Of a stretch of DNA of 40,592 nucleotides, positions 32,128-39,909 are shown one piece after another (position 1 is the first letter of the stretch; the number at the start of each line of letters is the position of its first letter). The notes under the pieces were generated by a model, which worked only from the letters and a program-made list of their open reading frames with translations, was not told the DNA's origin and searched no databases. The position numbers and the translations under genes were made by a program. Origin of the DNA: Eubacteriales Family XIII. Incertae Sedis bacterium (lineage in GTDB: Bacteria > Bacillota > Clostridia > Peptostreptococcales > Anaerovoracaceae); the NCBI GenBank assembly GCA_031257175.1, contig JAIRPE010000040.1, forward strand, positions 1 to 40,592. Reading direction: 5' to 3'.

Positions 32128-33281
32128 GACAGGCTTCCCTTAACCTCCTTTTTTACCCGCGCGTCCAGCTCCAAAACCTCTTCCACGTCATGCAACGCGA
32201 AGGGCTTGAAGCCGTCCAGCGCCCTGGCGACCCCCTCCTGTATGTCCGTGAACCCTATGCGGCCCTCCAGGAACATGAGCGCCAACGCCTCGTTCGCGGC
32301 GTTGAGCACGGTCGGGTAACCGCCCCCCATGGTCAGCGCTTCCCGCGCCAGCCTCAGGCAGGGGAACGCCTCTTCGTCAGGCGCCTCGAAGGTGAGAGCC
32401 CCCAACGTCCTGAAATCCAGCCTCGCGACGCCCGTTTCCCAGCGTTCGGGGCAGGAGAGCGCGTAGGCGATGGGCGCGCGCATGTCGGGCGCCCCCAGCT
32501 GCGCCATCACCGCGCCGTCCTCGAACTCCACCATGGAGTGGATCACGCTCTGGGGATGAACCACTGTCTCCAGCCTGTCGGCCTCCAGGCCGAAAAGCCT
32601 GGCCGCCTCTATTATTTCCAGCCCTTTGTTCATCATCGTCGCGGAGTCCACCGTTATCTTCCTTCCCATGCTCCAATTCGGGTGCGCCAGAGCCTGCTCC
32701 GGCGTCACCGTTCTCAACATCTCTTTATTATACCCACGAAAAGGCCCGCCAGACGCGGTTAGGATTATTTTTCGCGGGCGGTTCCCCTCGTTGCCGCGCA
32801 ATGCCTGGAAGATGGCGCTGTGTTCGCTGTCCACGGGCGTGATTTCCAGCCCTCGCCGCGCGGCCTCCGCCATCACCAGCTCCCCTGCGGCCACCAGCGT
32901 CTCTTTATTGGCCATGGCCAGGCTCCTGCCGCTTTTCAGCGCCGCCCAGGCGGGCCGCAGCCCTGACACGCCGCTCACGGCGTTGAGCATGACGTCGTAG
33001 TCCCCCTGCGCCGCTGCCGTGAGCAAACCTTCCTGCCCTGTGAGGAACCGCGTTTTGGGGAATCGGCCCGCCAGCTCCGCGACCGCGGCCCCCGTCTCGC
33101 GGCTTTCGGCCGCGACCACGGCCATCTCAGGGCCCAGCAGGGCTATCTGCCGCGCCAGGGACTCGACGTCGCTCCCGCAGGCCAGCACGGCGGCCTTCAG
33201 GCGGTCGGGATGCCTGGCTATTATATCTGCGGCCTGAGTCCCGATGGAGCCGGTGGAGCCGAACAAAGCCACCCGTTTCAC
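32124..33281 (-). CDS. dxr: 1-deoxy-D-xylulose 5-phosphate reductoisomerase
   Basis: 385 residues from a GTG at 33281 that overlaps the cdsA stop (GTGA); the track start at 33482 runs back into cdsA in another frame. The NADPH site is VALFGSTGSIGTQAADII. Substrate and metal-binding stretches are AMANKETLVAAGE, PVDSEHSAIFQAL, LTASGGPF, HPNWSMGRKITVDSATMMNKGLE and VHPQSVIHSMVEF. It makes 2-C-methylerythritol 4-phosphate, the committed MEP step. The gene is complete, with no missing motif. Confidence 0.96.
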   Translation of the reverse strand: MKRVALFGSTGSIGTQAADIIARHPDRLKAAVLACGSDVESLARQIALLGPEMAVVAAESRETGAAVAELAGRFPKTRFLTGQEGLLTAAAQGDYDVMLNAVSGVSGLRPAWAALKSGRSLAMANKETLVAAGELVMAEAARRGLEITPVDSEHSAIFQALRGNEGNRPRKIILTASGGPFRGYNKEMLRTVTPEQALAHPNWSMGRKITVDSATMMNKGLEIIEAARLFGLEADRLETVVHPQSVIHSMVEFEDGAVMAQLGAPDMRAPIAYALSCPERWETGVARLDFRTLGALTFEAPDEEAFPCLRLAREALTMGGGYPTVLNAANEALALMFLEGRIGFTDIQEGVARALDGFKPFALHDVEEVLELDARVKKEVKGSLS

Positions 33282-34105
33282 GACAGCCCCCCCAAGACCA
33301 GCGCGCCGTAGTAATACACGACGGGCGCGGTGAACAGCAGGCTGTCCGCCCTGTCCATGACGCCGCCGTGCCCCGGTATGAGGTCGCCGTAGTCCTTGAC
33401 TCCCAGCTTCCTCTTGAACACGGACGCCGTCAAATCCCCCAGCTGCGCCGCCACGCCCCCCAAAACGCCTATGGCCGCGCAATGAGCCAGGGCGTGGGGC
33501 ATGAACAGCGCGCCGAACAAAACGCAGAACGCCACGCTGCCTATAAGGCCGCCCACGGCGCCCTCAACCGTCTTTTTCGGGCTTATCCACGGGCAAAGCT
33601 TGTGCTTGCCCAAGGCCGACCCGACCAGGAAAGCCATTATGTCCGTGCCGAAGGCGGTGATGAAGATCAGCCACTTCAGCAAGCCGTCGGGCAACTGGTC
33701 GGCCAAAGCCACGTGGAACGAGAAAAACCCTATGTACAAAAGCCCCGCCGCCGTGGCCAGCCCGTCCTCGGCGCCGCCCTCCTCCGCCTTGAACATGCCG
33801 ATGAAGGACGCGGCGACGGCCGCAACGACCCAAAGGGCGTACAGACGGCCCTCCGCCGCCGCGCCGCCGCCCGGCCCCCAGGCGGAAAAAGTCGGCCAGA
33901 AGGCGTTCGCCAAATACAGCAGGCACAGAAAAACGTAGGCCACGGCCTTCGAAGGCCTGACCCCCTTCGCCTCAAAGGCGCGGAAAAACTCAGTGACGGC
34001 CGCCGCGCCCACCGCCAGGCAGACCGCCAGCAACGTTCGGCCCCCCACATATACCACCAACAGCAACGGCAACATCGCCAGCGCTGATATCACGCGTTTC
34101 TTCAT
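33278..34105 (-). CDS. cdsA: Phosphatidate cytidylyltransferase
   Basis: 275 residues from the ATG at 34105 (MKKRVISALAMLPLLLVVYVGG). The alternative ATG at 34132 has a better ribosome site (TGAGG) and cannot be excluded. Several membrane helices precede the family signature SVFKRKLGVKDYGDLIPGHGGVMDRADS, with GTDIMAFLVGSALGKHKLCPWISPKKTVEGAVGG before it. It makes CDP-diacylglycerol for phospholipid synthesis in the membrane. It lies between uppS and dxr as in most Firmicutes. Confidence 0.95.
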   Translation of the reverse strand: MKKRVISALAMLPLLLVVYVGGRTLLAVCLAVGAAAVTEFFRAFEAKGVRPSKAVAYVFLCLLYLANAFWPTFSAWGPGGGAAAEGRLYALWVVAAVAASFIGMFKAEEGGAEDGLATAAGLLYIGFFSFHVALADQLPDGLLKWLIFITAFGTDIMAFLVGSALGKHKLCPWISPKKTVEGAVGGLIGSVAFCVLFGALFMPHALAHCAAIGVLGGVAAQLGDLTASVFKRKLGVKDYGDLIPGHGGVMDRADSLLFTAPVVYYYGALVLGGLS

Positions 34106-34165
34106 AATAACACACACACATGCGGGCCTCACCCGCCGCCCACGTCCCCGCGAGGCGCCCGCGTC

Positions 34166-34876
34166 TCACCCGCGCCCGCCGAACCTGCGGCTTCGGCCCT
34201 GATATTCCTCTATGGCTTTCTCAAACTCCTTCGGCGTGAAATCCGGCCACAGCACGTCCGAAAAGACCAACTCGCTGTAAGCCCCCTGCCAGAGCAGGAA
34301 ATTCGACAGCCGCTTCTCCCCGCCGGTCCTGATGATAAGCTCCGGGTCGGGCGCCCCCGCCGTGTAAAGCCGCGAGGCCAGCGCCTCCTCGTCCAGCAGC
34401 GCCTCGTCCAGAACCCCCGCCGCGCAATCCCTGGCGACAGCCCGCGCGGCCCTCAAAAGCTCCGCCCGCCCGCCGTAGTTCAGCGCGATGTTGAACCTCA
34501 TCCCGCTGTTGCCCGACGTGGTCGCCAGCGTCCTCTCCAGGCTCCTGACGGCCTTCACGGGCAGGCTGCCGTAGTCGCCTATGACGCTCACCCTGACATT
34601 GTTGCGGTGAAGCTCGGCCAGATCCCTGTCCACATAGGTCACGATAAGCCCGAAAATCCCCGACACCTCGTCGGCGGAGCGCTTCCAATTCTCGGTGGAG
34701 AAGGCGTACACCGTCAGATGCCCCACGCCCAAATCGGACGCGTGGTTCACTATGGCCTTCATGGCCTTCATGCCCGCGTTGTGGCCGTACAGCCTGGGCA
34801 TCCCCCTGGCTGCCGCCCAGCGGCCGTTGCCGTCCATCACCACGGCTATATGCTTGGGTATTCTGCCAACATCCAT
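34166..34876 (-). CDS. uppS: Isoprenyl (undecaprenyl) diphosphate synthase
   Basis: 236 residues from the ATG at 34876 (MDVGRIPKHIAVVMDGNGRWAAARGM); the track start is five codons earlier. The catalytic Asp is in VMDGNGRW, and later blocks are YAFSTENWKRSADEV, NIALNYGGRAEL and the signature LIIRTGGEKRLSNFLLWQGAYSELVFSDVLWPDF. It makes the C55 lipid carrier for cell-wall synthesis, using isoprenoid units from the MEP pathway encoded in the same block. Confidence 0.95.
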   Translation of the reverse strand: MDVGRIPKHIAVVMDGNGRWAAARGMPRLYGHNAGMKAMKAIVNHASDLGVGHLTVYAFSTENWKRSADEVSGIFGLIVTYVDRDLAELHRNNVRVSVIGDYGSLPVKAVRSLERTLATTSGNSGMRFNIALNYGGRAELLRAARAVARDCAAGVLDEALLDEEALASRLYTAGAPDPELIIRTGGEKRLSNFLLWQGAYSELVFSDVLWPDFTPKEFEKAIEEYQGRSRRFGGRG

Positions 34877-34900
34877 GCCACGCCCCGCCAAGCCCCGCCG

Positions 34901-35215
34901 TCACGCGACGCAGACCAACAACTCCACACAATTCAACGCGCCATCAAAGCGCGCTCTGATGACGCGAAGCTCGCCATCCCACGTCTTTCCGCGCCGCCTC
35001 TCGCCAGCCTCCCCCGTCGGCTCCTGAGACGGGCCCTCGGGGGCCGCGCCTGCCGTCCCGCCTGGCGGCGAGGTTCTGAGCCTTGGGGCGGGCCCGAAGG
35101 GCGGCTTGGTCTCGACCGCCGTCCATCTAAGCCCCAAAGAGCCCAAGACGGCCTCGGCGTCCGCCAGGCGGAAGCCCGTCAAATCCGGGAGCGCGGTGGG
35201 CGTCACGTCTGCCAT
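34901..35215 (-). CDS. Small PASTA-like protein
   Basis: 104 residues. PDLTGFRLADAEAVLGSLGLRWTAVETKPPFG and the following SPPGGT fit one PASTA repeat, a fold that binds muropeptides or serves as a spacer in penicillin-binding proteins and kinases. A charged Gly/Glu/Pro linker and a short strand pair (ELRVIRARFDGALNCVELLVCVA) follow. There is no signal peptide or membrane helix, unusual for PASTA. The ATG is three bases after the frr stop, so translation is tightly coupled, and the gene is not an antisense shadow. The function is unknown. Confidence 0.7.
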   Translation of the reverse strand: MADVTPTALPDLTGFRLADAEAVLGSLGLRWTAVETKPPFGPAPRLRTSPPGGTAGAAPEGPSQEPTGEAGERRRGKTWDGELRVIRARFDGALNCVELLVCVA

Positions 35216-35218
35216 GGC

Positions 35219-35776
35219 TCAGACCTCCATGATTTCTTTCTCTTTTTCAGCCACTATGTCGTCGATTTCCTTGATCTTCTTGTCGGCTTTCTTCTGGACC
35301 GCCTCCAACTCTTCCTCCAGGTCGTCCTCCGTAAGTTCTCCGGCCTTTTCCTGCCTTTTCAACTCGTCGTTGGCGTCGCGCCGCTCGTTTCTTATGGCTA
35401 CCTTCGCTTCCTCCCCGTATTTGTGTATGACCTTGGTCAGCTCTTTCCTCCGCTCCTCTGTGACGGGCGGTATGGCCAGCCTGATGACCCTGCCGTCATT
35501 TGAGGGGTTTATGCCCAAATTCGCCATGTTGACGGCCTTCTCTATGTCGTGGAGCGACTTGGGGTCGAAGGGCGTTATGAGCAGGTTGCGCGGGTCAGGC
35601 GCGGTTATGTTGGATATGTTCTTGAGCGGGGCGGGCGAGCCGTAATACTCCACCGTCACCTTATCCAGCAACGCGGGGTTAGCCCTCCCCGCCCTGACCG
35701 TGTTAAGGTTCTCCTTCAACGCGGCTATGGTTTTGGCCGACCGCTCTTCCATCTTTTGTTGGACGTCAACTCCCAT
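35219..35776 (-). CDS. frr: Ribosome recycling factor
   Basis: 185 residues, the exact family size. Helix 1 has KTIAALKENLNTVRAGRANPALLDKVTVEYYGSPAPLKNISNI, and the second domain is followed by PPVTEERRKELTKVIHKYGEEAKVAIRNERRDANDELK. It splits post-termination ribosomes with EF-G. GGAGGG precedes the ATG. pyrH lies upstream as in most bacteria. Confidence 0.97.
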   Translation of the reverse strand: MGVDVQQKMEERSAKTIAALKENLNTVRAGRANPALLDKVTVEYYGSPAPLKNISNITAPDPRNLLITPFDPKSLHDIEKAVNMANLGINPSNDGRVIRLAIPPVTEERRKELTKVIHKYGEEAKVAIRNERRDANDELKRQEKAGELTEDDLEEELEAVQKKADKKIKEIDDIVAEKEKEIMEV

Positions 35777-35862
35777 TTATATCCCTCCTTCGCGATTGCG
35801 ATTCACGCGGCGGCCATGCCTGAGGCCGCTTTCTGCCAGCTTGCGGCGGCGCCCCTGCGGCG

Positions 35863-36576
35863 TCACCTTATTACGGTCCCGATTTCTTCCCCGTGTATGG
35901 CCCTGAGTATGTTGCCCAGCTCCGCGAGGCTGAAAACGTGGATAGGTATGCCGTTGTCCCTGCACAGGGAAGCGGCGGTGGAATCCATGACCCCCAGACC
36001 CTTCTCCAGCACCTCCCGGTGGGTAAGCTCCTTATACTTCACCGCCCTGGGGTTCACCTCCGGGTCGTCCGAATACACCGCGTCCACCTTCTTGGCCAGC
36101 AGTATCACGTCCGCCCCCACCTCCGCCGCCCTAAGCGCGGCGGTGGTGTCCGTGGAAAAAAACGGGCTGCCTATGCCGGCGGCGAATATGACCGCCTCGT
36201 TTTTTTCCAGGCGTTCTATGGCTTTTCTCCTGACGTAAGGCTCGGCCACCCCTCGCATCTCTATGGCGGTCTGCGCGCTGGCCTTGACGCCCGCGGCCTC
36301 GATGGCGTCCTGCAGGGCCAGGGCGTTGATCACCGTGGCCAGCATTCCCATATAGTCCGCCGTGGCCCTGTCCATGCTCCCGCTGCTGCGCCCGCGCCAA
36401 AAGTTGCCGCCGCCCACGACGATGGCGGTCTGGACCCCCAACTCCATGACTTCTTTTATCTGGGAGGCCACCAGCCTGAGCATATCGTCGCTCAACCCGA
36501 ATTTTTCGGGGCCGGCCAAAGCCTCCCCGCTGATTTTCAGAACCACTCTTTTGTATTTTAAGTTTTCCCGCGACAC
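35863..36576 (-). CDS. pyrH: UMP kinase
   Basis: 237 residues from a GTG at 36576 preceded by AAGGA; the track start adds 21 unlikely residues. The kinase fold shows [70 protein letters not shown] and [14 protein letters not shown]. It phosphorylates UMP to UDP. It is the first gene of the housekeeping block and follows a good promoter. Confidence 0.96.
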   Translation of the reverse strand: MSRENLKYKRVVLKISGEALAGPEKFGLSDDMLRLVASQIKEVMELGVQTAIVVGGGNFWRGRSSGSMDRATADYMGMLATVINALALQDAIEAAGVKASAQTAIEMRGVAEPYVRRKAIERLEKNEAVIFAAGIGSPFFSTDTTAALRAAEVGADVILLAKKVDAVYSDDPEVNPRAVKYKELTHREVLEKGLGVMDSTAASLCRDNGIPIHVFSLAELGNILRAIHGEEIGTVIR

Positions 36577-37258
36577 GCCCACCCGTCCTTTCAAGGCTCC
36601 GCCGCGACCGGCAAGCTGATGCTCAAAGCCGCGCCACAACAGGGCCTGTGGCCATTATACCACGGATTTGTTTAATTTACAAGGGTGTGCTGGGGTATAT
36701 GGTAGTTAGGGTGAATTGTAAGTTTAAGCGTCGTGGGTTTTTATGGCATTCCCCGAAATATGTGTGTCCAAGCCATTTCTAAGGCTACCCGCGTCGGCCT
36801 CGCGCGGGGCGGCGCGCAAGGGCTAAAGCCCGTCAATCTGCCTGGAATCGACGATCTTATGGGATTTTGGGCCGTTCGGGACAAGGAAAGGGCCTTTTTA
36901 ACCGCCGAACCGGAACAGACAAGACAGACGGCTACGCAGAAGCCGGGAGCTTCCACGGTCAGGTTCCACAACAGGAAATCTACGCCAGGCGGGAAATTTC
37001 CGACTTGAAGAAATCGGAATCTTATCTGAAAATGCTGAGGGAAACGAGGGAAAATAGGGGCCTAATATATGCCTCATTTTATCACGTGACTAATCTGCGA
37101 TGACATCACCATTTGAAGCCCGTCACGTGGGCGGAACGCTGACATTTTTCTTATGCTTCTGTATTTCTCGCGCGGCGTTTCTAACGACCCGTTTGTCCGC
37201 CACGCCAAAACACACGGGCGCCCCGTCCACGCCGTGGATCTTGGACGGAGCGGGCCGC
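36577..37258. other. Gap between pyrH and the acyltransferase gene
   Basis: About 680 bases. It holds the pyrH promoter and a stretch near 36960-37100 whose plus-strand reading (EISDLKKSESYLKMLRETRENRGLIYASFYHVTNLR) looks protein-like but has no start or recognisable family. That could be the end of a decayed gene. Nothing else is supported. Confidence 0.4.
36654..36682 (-). promoter_or_regulatory. Promoter of the pyrH-frr-uppS block
   Basis: On the minus strand TTGTAA (36677-36682) and a perfect TATAAT (36654-36659) are 17 bases apart, giving a leader of about 70 bases. Confidence 0.7.
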
Positions 37259-37915
37259 TCAGCCGAAAACCTTGTGGCTCTCGTTGTTTTTCATGAATCT
37301 GGCGGGATTGCCAAACGCGATGACGTCGTCGGGGATGTCTTTGGTCACCACGGAACCCATGCCTACTATAGTCCTTGCGCCTATGGTCACGCCCTGCATC
37401 ACGGGGGCGCCCATGCCGATGTAAGTCTCAGAGCCCACCACGCACCCGCCCCCAATGTTGGCGGAAGGGGAAATGACCGAATGGGCGCCTATATTGGTGT
37501 CATGCCCCAACATGCAATTGGGCTGGAGCAGGACGTTTTCTTTCAGTTCCACGCCCGTGGACACGAAAGCGCCGAAGCACACGAGGCACCCCGCACCCAG
37601 CACCGCGTCGGGGCTTATCAGGGAGCGGGGGTGCGTCAACGTCTCCAGAGAAAACCCTGCGGCCAGCGTCTTGTCGCGCAACATTTTTCTGGCATAGGGC
37701 TCGCCAACGGCGATGACTATTTTTAGCGGCTGATACACGTACTTCTCCTGCATTTCCTCAAAGCTAAAAACAGGCGCGCCGTTTATAGTCCTGCCGAAAT
37801 TGTAGTCGTCGATGAAGATGAACCGCTCGAATTTCTTGACCGGCCAGTTCACGTCCTCGGCCAGCTCCAAAATCTCCCGGCCAAGCCCTCCAGCTCCGTA
37901 GACCGCCAATATCAT
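37259..37915 (-). CDS. NeuD/PglD-like left-handed beta-helix acyltransferase
   Basis: 218 residues from the ATG at 37915, after GGGGGTGG; the track start is 31 codons too early. The N-terminal Rossmann-like part (MILAVYGAGGLGREILELAEDV..FIDDYNFGRTINGAPVFSFEEM) binds the sugar nucleotide. The C-terminal hexapeptide repeats (SPDAVLGAGCLVCFGAFVSTGVELKENVLLQPNCMLGHDTNIGAHSVISPSANIGGG) form the acetyl-CoA-binding helix, with the probable catalytic His in LGHDT. Relatives acetylate amino-sugars or sialic acid. There are no glycan genes beside it, so the acceptor is unknown. Confidence 0.88.
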   Translation of the reverse strand: MILAVYGAGGLGREILELAEDVNWPVKKFERFIFIDDYNFGRTINGAPVFSFEEMQEKYVYQPLKIVIAVGEPYARKMLRDKTLAAGFSLETLTHPRSLISPDAVLGAGCLVCFGAFVSTGVELKENVLLQPNCMLGHDTNIGAHSVISPSANIGGGCVVGSETYIGMGAPVMQGVTIGARTIVGMGSVVTKDIPDDVIAFGNPARFMKNNESHKVFG

Positions 37916-37979
37916 GCCGCCACCCCCTTCCGCAAGGGTCGATGTCCCACGCCCCTGAGCAACCTGCCTCCTATTGACT

Positions 37980-38008
37980 ATTGTAGCGCTATTTTTTATT
38001 CTAAGCAA
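37980..38008 (-). promoter_or_regulatory. Promoter of the NeuD/PglD-like gene
   Basis: On the minus strand TTGCTT (38003-38008) and TACAAT (37980-37985) are 17 bases apart. The start point lies some 60 bases ahead of the start codon. Confidence 0.65.
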
Positions 38009-38110
38009 CTGAGAGGGGAGTAAGAATGTGGTTGATTTGTAATAATGTCATCATGTGAAGTAATCGAGGAAAATACCGCTCATCTGATTCCCCTCTCGCC
38101 ATCCCGTCCG

Positions 38111-38139
38111 TTTACTCGCCCCGTCGTATGCTGTATAAT
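38111..38139 (+). promoter_or_regulatory. Promoter of the metallo-beta-lactamase-fold gene
   Basis: TTTACT (38111-38116) and a perfect TATAAT (38134-38139) are 17 bases apart. Transcription should begin near 38146, nine bases before the hairpin at 38155. Confidence 0.7.
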
Positions 38140-38154
38140 ATTAATGGATTCTCA

Positions 38155-38188
38155 GGGCGCGATTTTTCCGTTCGGCAAAATCGCGCCC
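38155..38188 (+). promoter_or_regulatory. 12-bp perfect hairpin at the 5' end of the transcript
   Basis: GGGCGCGATTTT (38155-38166) and AAAATCGCGCCC (38177-38188) are exact complements around a 10-base loop. It lies between the promoter and the ribosome site of the hydrolase gene. There is no U-run after it, so a role in mRNA stability or translation is more likely than termination. Confidence 0.6.
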
Positions 38189-38209
38189 GCGGAAAGCGAG
38201 GTGCGGACG

Positions 38210-38800
38210 ATGACGAAGCTTTATTACCAAGGGCATGGAAGTTACCGCTTCACGACGGCTGACGGCCGGGTCGTATACTTCGATCCCTATGCGGGCGACG
38301 GCTACGATTTGCCCGCCGACATTATCCTCGTGACCCACGGTCACGGCGACCACAACCAGATCGGCCTCGTGGCGCGGAAGCCGGGGTGCCGCGTCATCAC
38401 CTACGAGGACGCCCTCGCGGGGGACAGGCATAACAGCTTCGACGTGGACGGGTTCCTGGTCGAGGCGGTGGAAGCCAAGAACCTCATTCACAACCCCAAG
38501 AGCTGCGTCGGCTACATCCTGTCCTTCGACGGGCTGAAAATCTACTGCTCCGGCGACACGTCAAAGACGGGGCAGATGGCCGCGTTCGCCGCCCGAGGGC
38601 TTGATTACGCCATATTCTGCGGCGACGGCGTGTTCAATATGGGCCTTAGGGAAGCGGCGGAATGCGCCCGTATCGTCGGGGCGAAACGCAATATCGTCAT
38701 CCACTTGAAGCCGGGCGCGTTGTTCGACCGAGCCAAGGCTGACAAGTGGGACGCGCCGAACAAGCTGATAATAGAGCCTGGAGAGGAAATAGCGCTATAA
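38210..38800 (+). CDS. Metallo-beta-lactamase-fold hydrolase (UlaG-like)
   Basis: 196 residues from the ATG at 38210 (AGCGAGG upstream). The track start at 38045 lies before the promoter and is wrong. MTKLYYQGHGSYRFTTADGRVVYFDPYAG is the UlaG-like opening. The metal site is THGHGDHNQ, with later ligands in FCGDGVF and IHLKPG and the GDTSKTG loop. The family contains small metal-dependent hydrolases of phosphodiesters or lactones. The substrate is unknown, and the gene is probably monocistronic. Confidence 0.88.
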   Translation: MTKLYYQGHGSYRFTTADGRVVYFDPYAGDGYDLPADIILVTHGHGDHNQIGLVARKPGCRVITYEDALAGDRHNSFDVDGFLVEAVEAKNLIHNPKSCVGYILSFDGLKIYCSGDTSKTGQMAAFAARGLDYAIFCGDGVFNMGLREAAECARIVGAKRNIVIHLKPGALFDRAKADKWDAPNKLIIEPGEEIAL

Positions 38801-38864
38801 CCGCCGACCGCCGCCGATGGGGAATACGAAAGCCGCGTTCGCCTTGCATTAGGAGTACGGATTT

Positions 38865-38927
38865 ATGGACATGCCAAGGTTAGAGAAAAGCTCTCGCGCG
38901 CCGACAGCGCCTGCGGCGTCGCGATGA
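38865..38927 (+). CDS. Possible 20-residue leader ORF before the VanZ-like gene
   Basis: The reading frame MDMPRLEKSSRAPTAPAASR starts 9 bases after GGAG and its TGA overlaps the VanZ ATG (ATGA). The VanZ gene itself has no good ribosome site, so its translation may depend on this short frame. It is too short for the ORF track. Whether the peptide itself matters is unknown. Confidence 0.45.
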   Translation: MDMPRLEKSSRAPTAPAASR

Positions 38928-39484
38928 GAATTACCGACATAATGCCCCTCGGGGCAGTTTCCCTGGTTGCGGCCATGTTGACCGTTGCCGCCCGCAAGGG
39001 GCGCGGGAATGCGCCCGCATCGACGGCGTATTTTTTCGCGGCGCGGTTTTTCGGGCTGTGGTACCTGCTGACCGCCGCCACCCTTTTGTTCAAACTCGCC
39101 ACGATAGGCTTCGTGGTCGGCGGCGTGGCAAGCCCGTTGCTACGGGCGAATTTTGTTCCGTTTAAGATGATCGCGCTGTATGTCAAGCGGCGGAACGCGG
39201 TCCAGTTTTGGGGGAACGTCGTCGCCCTGTTCCCCTTCCCCATATTGCTGTATCTGAATTCCCCTGAAACGCGGTTCCGGAAAAACGTTCTGATATCCAT
39301 CATCGTGACAGTGTGTATTGAACCGCTGCAACTGCTTATGAACGTCATTCTCCGCGCCCCGTACAATGTCATAGACATAGACGATTTTTTGCTAAACGCG
39401 GTCGGAACCGCGCTCGGGTTGCTCACGGTTAGGCTGGTTATGGCGGCCAAAGCGCGGGCGAGCCGAACCGGAATCAAGCCGTAA
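38924..39484 (+). CDS. VanZ-like membrane protein
   Basis: 186 residues with four or five hydrophobic segments. NFVPFKMIALYV, WGNVVALFPFPILLYL, EPLQLLMNV and IDIDDFLLNAVGTALGLL reproduce the VanZ block order (NxxPF, GNxxxFxPxG, E..Q, DxDD..N..G). VanZ relatives give low-level teicoplanin resistance or have unknown envelope roles; the Gly after FP is changed here. The start lacks its own ribosome site and overlaps the stop of a 20-codon frame. Confidence 0.85.
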   Translation: MRITDIMPLGAVSLVAAMLTVAARKGRGNAPASTAYFFAARFFGLWYLLTAATLLFKLATIGFVVGGVASPLLRANFVPFKMIALYVKRRNAVQFWGNVVALFPFPILLYLNSPETRFRKNVLISIIVTVCIEPLQLLMNVILRAPYNVIDIDDFLLNAVGTALGLLTVRLVMAAKARASRTGIKP

Positions 39485-39654
39485 AGCAGGACGCCGCACA
39501 ATGAATTACACGGACATACCGCGTCGCGCTGACGGGACGCAGCGCACAGGCCGGACTAACGATAAGACTCGTCGGGTTGGCGCACGACAGCGGCAGGCGC
39601 CCCCTCTTCCCACGCTCTTCGGCCCTATTGAACCCTCCCTGCTTATTTGCTATA

Positions 39655-39684
39655 CTTATACTTATCCTTTTTTAATTCCGCCCA
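39655..39684. repeat. 30-base dispersed repeat, copy 2
   Basis: It differs from 23836-23865 at one base (A for G at the sixth position). The similarity fades on the right after CCGCCCA and continues loosely on the left. No minus-strand gene starts near this copy. Confidence 0.8.
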
Positions 39685-39718
39685 AAATTATTGGACGGAT
39701 TCCGGAAGACGGTATCTG

Positions 39719-39756
39719 CTAATCCGCTTCAAGATAACATTTCAAACGCGGATTAG
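39719..39756. repeat. Inverted repeat in gene-free DNA
   Basis: CTAATCCGC (39719-39727) and GCGGATTAG (39748-39756) are exact complements around 20 bases. They lie 35 bases from copy 2 of the dispersed repeat. There is no T-run. It may be an operator or an RNA stem. Confidence 0.45.
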
Positions 39757-39909
39757 TATTTAACCGCGAGGGGCCGCCGCGTCGCGCGGGTCGGCGCGTC
39801 CCGTTGGGCGTTTGCCCGAGGCTTCGGTCGCCGCCGTCCGGGATGGGGCTGGCGCCGATAAATGATTGGCTAGTTTGCGCGATAGGGATTGTTGGAGGGG
39901 AATTGTGGT

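Larger units (their letters stand above)
39485..39909. other. Gap between the VanZ-like and TraX-like genes
   Basis: 425 bases. It holds copy 2 of the dispersed repeat and the stem at 39719-39756, followed by a very GC-rich stretch. The 73-residue ORF at 39501 has no protein-like pattern. Confidence 0.55.

Noticed and set aside
36867-37103. Plus-strand ORF upstream of the acyltransferase end
   Set aside because: The last 40 codons look protein-like, but the start half is poor, there is no ribosome site and no family is recognised. It is described only as a possible remnant.
39501-39722. 73-codon ORF after the VanZ-like gene
   Set aside because: It runs through the dispersed repeat and has no protein-like pattern.
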